Shown piece by piece: positions 59,901 through 64,000 of a stretch of 64,000 bases of DNA; position 1 is the first letter of the stretch; every line of letters begins with the position of its first letter. The DNA lies in assembly GCA_030867875.1 (NCBI GenBank), contig JAOWCC010000019.1:33275976-33339975 (forward strand). The letters run 5' to 3'. Below the pieces are notes generated by a model. The model made no database searches. It saw only the letters and a program-made list of their open reading frames with translations, and was not told where the DNA came from. This DNA is from Actinernus sp. WN-2022 (taxonomy: Eukaryota; Cnidaria; Anthozoa; Actiniaria; Actinernidae). A program made the position numbers and the translations under genes.

Positions 59901-61286
59901 AGGCCCAATTGATTAATTATTAATGTGGTCAGCCTTGTATCAGGTTGGGCATTTATATGTGTAACTTTCAAGAACACTAAAAAACAAATAGATCAAATAG
60001 ATTTTGTAGAAGGAATATCATAGACAGAAGTTCCACTGCAAGTTTGATATGACGGGACTGAATAAATAGCTCGTCGACCTGTTAAAGTAAACCTTCACCG
60101 CATAGTGAAATCGGGAATTATATAAAATTGTATTCTTTCAGGTGACAAAGCTTATATGCAAATGAGGTTACTTCTAATTGAAACAGCACATACATATAGG
60201 GGGAGATGAAAAACAATAAAATCCATGCATTTCTGAAGATTATTCTTTATCAAAAAAAATTTCTGTCTGTATCGGCCCCCCACGCCCAAGTCATAACCTG
60301 TATTGATTGTCAATCATGTCGAATTCAAAGTGTTCTCTTCTAAATATCGGCCGTTAGAACTTTCGTGAGCAGTATTTTTATTAATCGAGCTGGCTGGAAA
60401 TTGTTTGAATGATAGCCACGTCAAGCGAGAACTCATTTCAGATCAAAGCGATTTGATAGCTCAGTCGTGTCGCAAATGGCTTGAATCGCTGTACAACGAC
60501 TCGGATGGATTGATGCGATAAACACACGTTTTTTTGTAATTCTTACAATCAAATCTCTAGTGGGGTCAAAACAGTCAAATTTCTACCAGCACGAAAAACG
60601 ATCACGGACAACTCAACTGCTACAACTATGGCAGAACCAACTGTTACAATTAAGCTGTGTTTCCGTTCCACTGGTTTATCTTAACCTTAATCGCTCTTTC
60701 TAAAAAGGTTAAAGCTACATGTACGAGTTCGGCCAACTCTTACCTGTTTAAATTGCTCCTCAAATGTCCATTCATGACTCGATATACGGTCCACGTTTGG
60801 ACTTGAATTCAGATAGCTACTGTGATCGGAAGCTGGAGGCGATTCCTGCTTCGGTACCCGTGCCCCTTGACTGAAAGCTGCACCATCTCGAAGTTTTTCT
60901 TGGTCCTCGTCGAAGCCTAGATGCGGCTTCCTCGCTGTGTACTTTCTCTCTTCGAAGTTAACGTCTTCACTTTCTTCCATCGAGCGTTGAATGTCGTCTA
61001 ATTCAGCCATTCGGCTTTCTACGATGGCAAAGCTCCGGTTGCCAGCTTCACGATCCCTCTCGACCAAAACCTTCGAGCCATCTCTGTCTCCCACCTAAAG
61101 AAACAGCCATTGCGTTAAAATATCTCGAGAGAAAGAGCCACGACCCCGGGCTATAAGACCATACACACTCTCCATTTTGATTAATCAATAGATTAGCCTA
61201 GCTATCAAATGCAAATGTAAATCAACGAGTTTACTTGAATGAGCGCAACTTACGATGTGTTCCGTGTCAGTTGACTCCCGTTCCAT
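38862..61286 (-). CDS. ARID3: ARID3 / dead ringer transcription factor
   Basis: Eight coding exons with consistent phases give 417 residues: 61254-61286, 60744-61094, 46686-46758, 45098-45192, 43709-43797, 42517-42769, 39870-40125 and 38862-38965. Residues about 118-240 form the extended ARID DNA-binding domain: HEWTFEEQFKQLYEL, FMQKRGTPVNRVPIMAKQ, LVVDKGGLVEVINKK, NLPASVTSAAFTLRTQ, YMKYLYPYECSKRKL and ELQAAIDGNRRDSRR. The last exon carries SVELNGIAYQGVLFAR, the end of the REKLES domain that characterises ARID3. The alpha part of REKLES, with the REKLES motif itself, was not found. The protein is shorter than vertebrate ARID3A (about 590). It is expected to bind AT-rich DNA as a developmental regulator. 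The third intron side, 46759-60743, is about 14 kb and hosts many MITEs. Confidence 0.94.
39870..40125 (-). CDS. ARID3: ARID3 exon, linker upstream of REKLES-beta
   Basis: Acceptor TCCACTAG, donor CAAAAG|GTATGT; enters in phase 0, leaves in phase 1. Ser/Pro-rich linker ending HIKIQTPPK, which sits where REKLES proteins have the PMSIRI-like strand. Confidence 0.85.
40367..40689. mobile_element. MITE, CACCGCGGCAAAACGT family, copy 2
   Basis: Starts ACACCGCGGAAAAACGTTAT and ends near GCATGCGCGTGACGTTT. A separate short end fragment (CATAACGTTTTGCCGCGGTG) lies at 40245-40264. Confidence 0.8.
40915..41167. mobile_element. MITE, AGAGCGGTTTTCAATTGAG family (copy 3, best ends)
   Basis: AGAGCGGATTTCAATTGAGC and CTCAATTGAAAACCGCTCT frame 253 bp rich in CCAATCA/TGGTTTTG motifs. 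Confidence 0.85.
41648..41781. mobile_element. Palindromic MITE (ACTACAACTACCAGAAT ends)
   Basis: TACTACAACTACCAGAATCC pairs with TTCTGGTAGTTGTAGTA. Half-copies at about 18395-18510 and 39330-39420. Confidence 0.85.
41975..42229 (-). mobile_element. tRNA-derived SINE, minus orientation
   Basis: Same family as 51957-52200. Reading the minus strand, the head carries a pol III B box GGTTCGATTCC at 42167-42177, then a body with TCCTCCCTCC and a 3' end GGTCTCGTTAGAAATTCA. A 3'-end fragment recurs at about 43385-43440. Confidence 0.9.
42241..42375. mobile_element. Palindromic MITE, GGTTTCTGG family
   Basis: CTCAATCCCGGTTTCTGGAA pairs with CCCAGAAACCGTGATTGA. Same family as 14957-15060. Confidence 0.8.
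42517..42769 (-). CDS. ARID3: ARID3 exon, end of extended ARID and Ser/Thr-rich linker
   Basis: Acceptor CCCCCTAG, donor GAGGAG|GTAAGG. Starts YMKYLYPYECSKRKL, enters in phase 2, leaves in phase 0. Confidence 0.93.
43009..43205. mobile_element. Short MITE
   Basis: GAGCAGATTTCGTATGAGTG pairs with CACTCATGCGAAATCCGCTC; interior repeats of CCGTAACCGTGCC and complements. Confidence 0.8.
43446..43610. mobile_element. Palindromic element in ARID3 intron
   Basis: GAGTTCGGTGTCGCAAAGGC / GATCGTTACTGGGG pairs with the inverse sequence to 43610 over about 60 bp. Confidence 0.85.
43709..43797 (-). CDS. ARID3: ARID3 exon, ARID helices 5-6
   Basis: Acceptor CTTTCAG, donor ACACA|GTGAGT. Encodes VINKKIWREIIKGLNLPAS then VTSAAFTLRTQ. 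Phase 0 in, phase 2 out. Confidence 0.93.
44652..44888. repeat. Tandem repeat, three copies of about 83 bp
   Basis: Unit from CATTAAAGCCTTTCCCATGG through GTGATATATCAGCACGTGAC. Only one unit is present in the related sequence at 18714-18893. Confidence 0.85.
45098..45192 (-). CDS. ARID3: ARID3 exon, ARID core
   Basis: Acceptor ATGGCTAG, donor GTGGAG|GTATTA. Encodes TPVNRVPIMAKQTLDLYKLF then RLVVDKGGLVE. Phase 1 in, phase 0 out. Confidence 0.94.
45384..45670 (-). mobile_element. tRNA-derived SINE with (ACTT)n tail
   Basis: On the minus strand: A box TTAGCTCAGTGG (45651-45662), B box GGGTTCCAACC (45609-45619), a body with CGGATAAGGACGTAAAAT, and a tail of ACTT/ATTT repeats (45384-45473). A different family from the SINE at 41975-42229. 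Not a tRNA gene: the acceptor arms do not pair. Confidence 0.85.
45949..46255. mobile_element. MITE, ACACCGCGGCAAAACGT family, copy 3 (both ends intact)
   Basis: Inverted ends ACACCGCGGCAAAACGT and its complement. Body aligns in reverse with 34256-34570 and 40367-40689. No clear target duplication. Confidence 0.9.
46273..46600. mobile_element. MITE with long inverted repeats
   Basis: GGCTCGAAGAAACAAAAGGC and GCCTCTGGTGTTATCCG..GAGAATCTCAC are mirrored to 46600. Arms about 75 bp. Confidence 0.85.
46686..46758 (-). CDS. ARID3: ARID3 exon, ARID N-terminal helix
   Basis: Acceptor TTTTTGTAG, donor AGAG|GTGAGA. Encodes LYELGEEPDRKEFLDDL then FTFMQKR. Phase 0 in, phase 1 out. Confidence 0.94.
46965..47175. 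repeat. Tandem repeat, four diverged units around GCGCGAACATCGCTGA
   Basis: Units of roughly 60-70 bp pairing TGTACAATTTAAAGCAT with GAGCGCGAACATCGCTGA, in the large ARID3 intron close to its 3' end. Confidence 0.85.
47176..51595. other. AT-rich intron of ARID3 with few repeats
   Basis: No element with inverted ends and no domain-like frame recognised. A plus-strand frame of 91 codons at 47179-47454 has no recognisable features. The scarcity of repeats compared with both flanks is noted. Confidence 0.5.
51596..51813. mobile_element. Non-autonomous element with CAGG ends and 5-bp duplication
   Basis: CAGGACTCGAAATTGCGCC at left, AATTTCGAGCCCTG at right, flanked by AGCAT (51591-51595, 51814-51818). 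Interior has at least nine TTACGCCTAA-like motifs in alternating orientation. Confidence 0.88.
51957..52200 (+). mobile_element. tRNA-derived SINE, plus orientation
   Basis: A box TGGCGCAGTGG, B box GGTTCGAATCC (52011-52021), a body with TTTTCCTCCCTCC, and a 3' end GGTCTCGTTAGAAATTCAGG. Same family as 41975-42229. Confidence 0.92.
52201..54768. other. ARID3 intron, mostly nothing recognised
   Basis: AT-rich, frequent TACATGTA motifs. A possible isolated plus-strand terminal exon lies at 53600-53659 (see findings). Confidence 0.4.
54769..54910. repeat. Near-perfect palindrome, 142 bp
   Basis: AATTGAAGGGCTGTGTG and GGTGTAAGTG pair with their complements at the right end. Related GATCACATTCTAAATTCTCC sequence occurs near 1690-1760. 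Confidence 0.88.
54911..55880. other. ARID3 intron, nothing recognised
   Basis: AT-rich without repeats or frames I can identify. Confidence 0.4.
55881..56825. mobile_element. Long dispersed element, copy 2 (inverted relative to 20157-21410)
   Basis: Aligns over its full length in reverse with 20157-21410, minus the 308-bp MITE inserted there. Retains the TTTAAAACAC hairpin at its left end. Confidence 0.88.
57459..57532. mobile_element. Minimal 74-bp TA-flanked element
   Basis: CAGTACTGTTCAAAAATATT and complement ending CAAACAGTACTG, with TA on both sides. Almost only terminal repeats. Confidence 0.75.
57921..58974. mobile_element. 1,054-bp non-autonomous element with 7-bp duplication
   Basis: Ends CTAGCATGATTTTCAGA and TCTGAAAATCAGGCTAG; arms continue through GTCCGCTCACTT and GACGTCA..AACATGAAAGT. 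AAAAAAC precedes and follows it. Since CTAG also follows the right duplication, the exact boundary is ambiguous by 4 bp. No transposase frame. Confidence 0.85.
58982..60743. other. ARID3 intron, nothing recognised
   Basis: No repeats with clear ends and no domain-like frames seen. Confidence 0.4.
60744..61094 (-). CDS. ARID3: ARID3 exon upstream of the ARID domain
   Basis: Acceptor TTTCTTTAG, donor AAACAG|GTAAGA; 117 codons, phase 0 both sides. Charged N-terminal region, ending SSHEWTFEEQFKQ, the ARID entry. Confidence 0.93.
61254..61286 (-). CDS. ARID3: ARID3 proximal first coding exon
   Basis: ATGGAACGG start, 11 codons (MERESTDTEHI), donor ATC|GTAAGT in phase 0, which fits the next exon. 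Short, but the donor is a full consensus and the upstream flank is a plausible 5' UTR. Confidence 0.65.
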
Positions 61287-61619
61287 CCCTTCACTTGTCA
61301 AAATTCCAGTCAAATTTTTATTTTAAGGTCTTGCAGGTTTAAATAAAACCCAGTCTAGCGGTATGTATTTGGTAGCCGAAGACATAACTCAACCCCGTTG
61401 GGGTTCAAATGTCGAGTGACACATCTTTGATGAGGCATTCCATTGAAATCGACAATCTGGTCATGCGCAGTGAACCAACTTCCGAATTTTCCATACAACA
61501 TTTTTAGAAGCAGCAATTTGAATGGTAGATCGAACGCGCTACTGATGTAATGATTAGAACGGAGGCAACCTATCGTCGGCGCGGCCACGGCAAATAATCA
61601 TCGTATTTCAATTACGTGA

Positions 61620-63433
61620 CTTCGACGCTTGCAATCATACTGTAATTTAGGAGCAGAAATGTGTATCCAATCAGGAGCTTCATTCTTTTTGGTTGTAAAC
61701 GAATAAGGAATCACCCAATGACGCACAATAATTAATCAAGAACAACAATTATATTAGAACACGTGACCAAGAGCTTAATCGCCAAACTGATTACATATCC
61801 CGCAATATCGTCATTAATTTGCCTTCCGATCTGCTAATGAAACGACACTTACAATGAAACCAATTTTCATGTAAATAGCAGATTTTATGAAAGTTTTCGT
61901 CGGCCAGAGCTTTTTTAATCTATCTCTCATTGATTGATATTATACTATAACGTCGATTAACTGGCTGGGTTCTGGGGATGAAAAATTCTGCAGCAGGGCG
62001 CTGAAATTCTCTAATTCGAACGCCTACTGACAAAAAAATACAATAAATCTATAGGCTGAATAAACAAATTGGGCTGTAACTGATACGATAGGTTCAACGG
62101 GGGACCCATTTATTGGGCCAACCCAGCCGACTTTAACGGACAAAACATTCCAAAGTGAAAGTGAATTCGGACAAACTGTGAATTTCTTTACTTTGTGGCT
62201 GACTTAGCTTTTTTGGCTTCGTATTCGCAATTAATCTATCGCAACAGTATTATTTTTAATTATCTAATAAGAAAATTCGCACTGCCGACAGCTGCCGAGT
62301 AATCAATTCGGGGAACATCCAATAATTAATTTAACCAATATCTGAACTGCTTTATCAATTTTGAGGCCTTTTTCGTGCGTTAATTGTAAAAAAGGGTTTT
62401 GCATCTTTGCTATAAAATTGTCCCGAAAAGTCATTGGAACATCTTCGATGTGTTCAAAAAGCATTACTTTGAAATATTGAGTTCGTCCTCGGTATAGTAG
62501 TTCTAGCTCTTGGTCTTTTGTGCTCGTCGTTTAAAGGTTGATAGTACACGCTTTATAAGAACTAAAAATATACCGATCACAATTCATCCAAATTAATGAA
62601 TTGTATTCGTGTTCCACTAAAGGTAATTTTTGCATTTCATAGGCGCGCTTTGCGTTGCCGTGGACATGGGGATGGATGCAATTAATAAAAATTTCAAAAG
62701 ATTTGACTGAAATATAATACTCGAAATATGAATACAGCAGTGAAAACTTTCAATCAAGGCCAAAAATAATCAATCCTGTTTCTTTTTTCTTTGACCGGGA
62801 GGGATTCAAACATTCGATGTGAGTTCGAATTAAAATGACTGCTTTCCAAAAGCAAAATTCTAAACATCGGAAATGATACATTTCAATTTCTAAGCCAAAA
62901 CAATTTACTTTTATCAATAATCGCGGTCGAAATTTAATCAGGTAACATCCTAGCATTTTCTAAATGATCAAATTGTATAATTCCTGGAGTCAGCATGAGC
63001 GCAGAACTTTTGTTATGAGGTTCGATTTTAATTCATGTTTGTTGATTCGTTGTTTTTGAATAGAACCGGTTTGCTTAGAGGTTGGTAATTTGCTGATGAA
63101 AATGAGAAGCAATGTGGTGTCTTGAGTTGACATTACAAGATTAAAAAAATAACAAAATAAAATGAAATGCGTTATCAACTACGGCGCCCATGTACTTCGC
63201 CAGCGACAACAGACAAAACATACTTTATTTCGATCCGGGGCAAAAAAAACCCTTATGAGCAAGTTTGAGACTGTCCTTAAAATTGGACAATACAATAATC
63301 TAGAATACCATTGCGCCTGACAGATTCAGTCAAATTTAATTCAATGATTTTCTATGTTTACTAATACCCCTTGTGAAACATGATATGATGTTAATGTTCA
63401 TATAGTCCGGTGTTATGAGCGAAATGGGCTTAC
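61620..63433. other. Between the two ARID3 first exons, nothing recognised
   Basis: AT-rich, no repeats with clear ends. May hold promoter sequence for the proximal first exon near 61290-61620. Confidence 0.35.
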
Positions 63434-63595
63434 CTTTAGGTGTTTAGAACTTCGGGAGCTCGGCATGACTTCTCTTCTTGTTAAGATGTCCATGTAGTGG
63501 CTAGGGTGTACAAAACTGGCGTATGTCGTATTATCTCGAGTGAACATCTCTTTAAAGAACCTGATATTAACAGCAAATTTGCATTGTGTCATCAA
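63434..63595 (-). CDS. ARID3: Possible distal alternative first exon of ARID3
   Basis: Ends SSRSSKHLK with donor CTAAAG|GTAAGC in phase 0, so it could splice to 60744-61094. Several in-frame ATGs (63595, 63547, 63493 and one giving MPSSRSSK); the true start is unclear. Confidence 0.45.
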
Positions 63596-64000
63596 AAAAG
63601 AGCGCTGGGAGAAACGAGGTCTAAATTGGAGTAACGTGATACGATTGATATTGGTTAGGAAAAATGAAGGATGTAAAATTAGGAGTTACAGTACTTATAA
63701 ATCACAACTCCGAATGTAGTACTGACTATGCACCATTCGTCATGGCCTCGGTGTTAAATGAAATTACAACCTCCAAGCTTCAGAAAGCGTTAAACTTGAA
63801 TATAAACATATCTGTGCGTGTGTATAAAAACAAACTATGGCTTTCCGATCAATACACTTCTGCGATCGTTGTGTATTTGGAGATTCAAATTATGGATCTT
63901 TTTTATCTTGATATAGAAAAAGTGGCAATTGCCTTTCCTGGATACTTTTTAATCAGCGCTTCCTTTTCTAATGATAAAGAGAGCTATTGCTTTTCAAAAC

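Overview
The window is nuclear DNA of an animal. Genes are split by GT-AG introns, gene density is low, and the space between exons is packed with short inverted-repeat transposons, LINE fragments and tRNA-derived SINEs. The protein families (HINT1, ARID3/dead ringer, an ankyrin-repeat nuclear protein) and the repeat style suggest an anthozoan cnidarian such as a stony coral. That placement is inference; no species marker is present.

Layout. (1) About 1-14.1 kb, minus strand: a multi-exon gene for a nuclear-looking protein with a BAH-like region, a Lys-rich linker and ankyrin-type repeats. Its 3' end lies beyond the left edge, and one internal exon was not located. Its introns hold a TA-flanked MITE, an inverted duplication of one of its own exon starts, two LINE fragments, and a 37-copy 30-bp minisatellite that is open in one frame on each strand. 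(2) 14.6-17.0 kb and 23.4-30.8 kb, plus strand: two tandem HINT1 paralogues, each with three coding exons and identical intron positions and phases. The first is head-to-head with the ankyrin gene (507 bp between start codons). The second carries an antisense LINE in intron 1 and two MITEs in intron 2. (3) 31-38.8 kb: no gene seen; tandem arrays, palindromes and MITEs, several with readable target-site duplications. (4) 38.9-63.6 kb, minus strand: an ARID3 (dead ringer) gene. A complete, phase-consistent set of coding exons gives 417 residues from the proximal start. A second, distal first exon may exist. The intron between 46.8 and 60.7 kb is about 14 kb long.

The genes do not form a pathway. 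HINT1 is a nucleotide phosphoramidase, ARID3 is a DNA-binding transcription factor, and the ankyrin protein is probably chromatin-associated (inference). The most unusual content is the repeat biology: three MITEs with CAGGG ends and 5-bp duplications, a MITE inserted into an older element whose empty site survives 35 kb away, a MULE-like element with a perfect 9-bp duplication, and the two-strand-open minisatellite.
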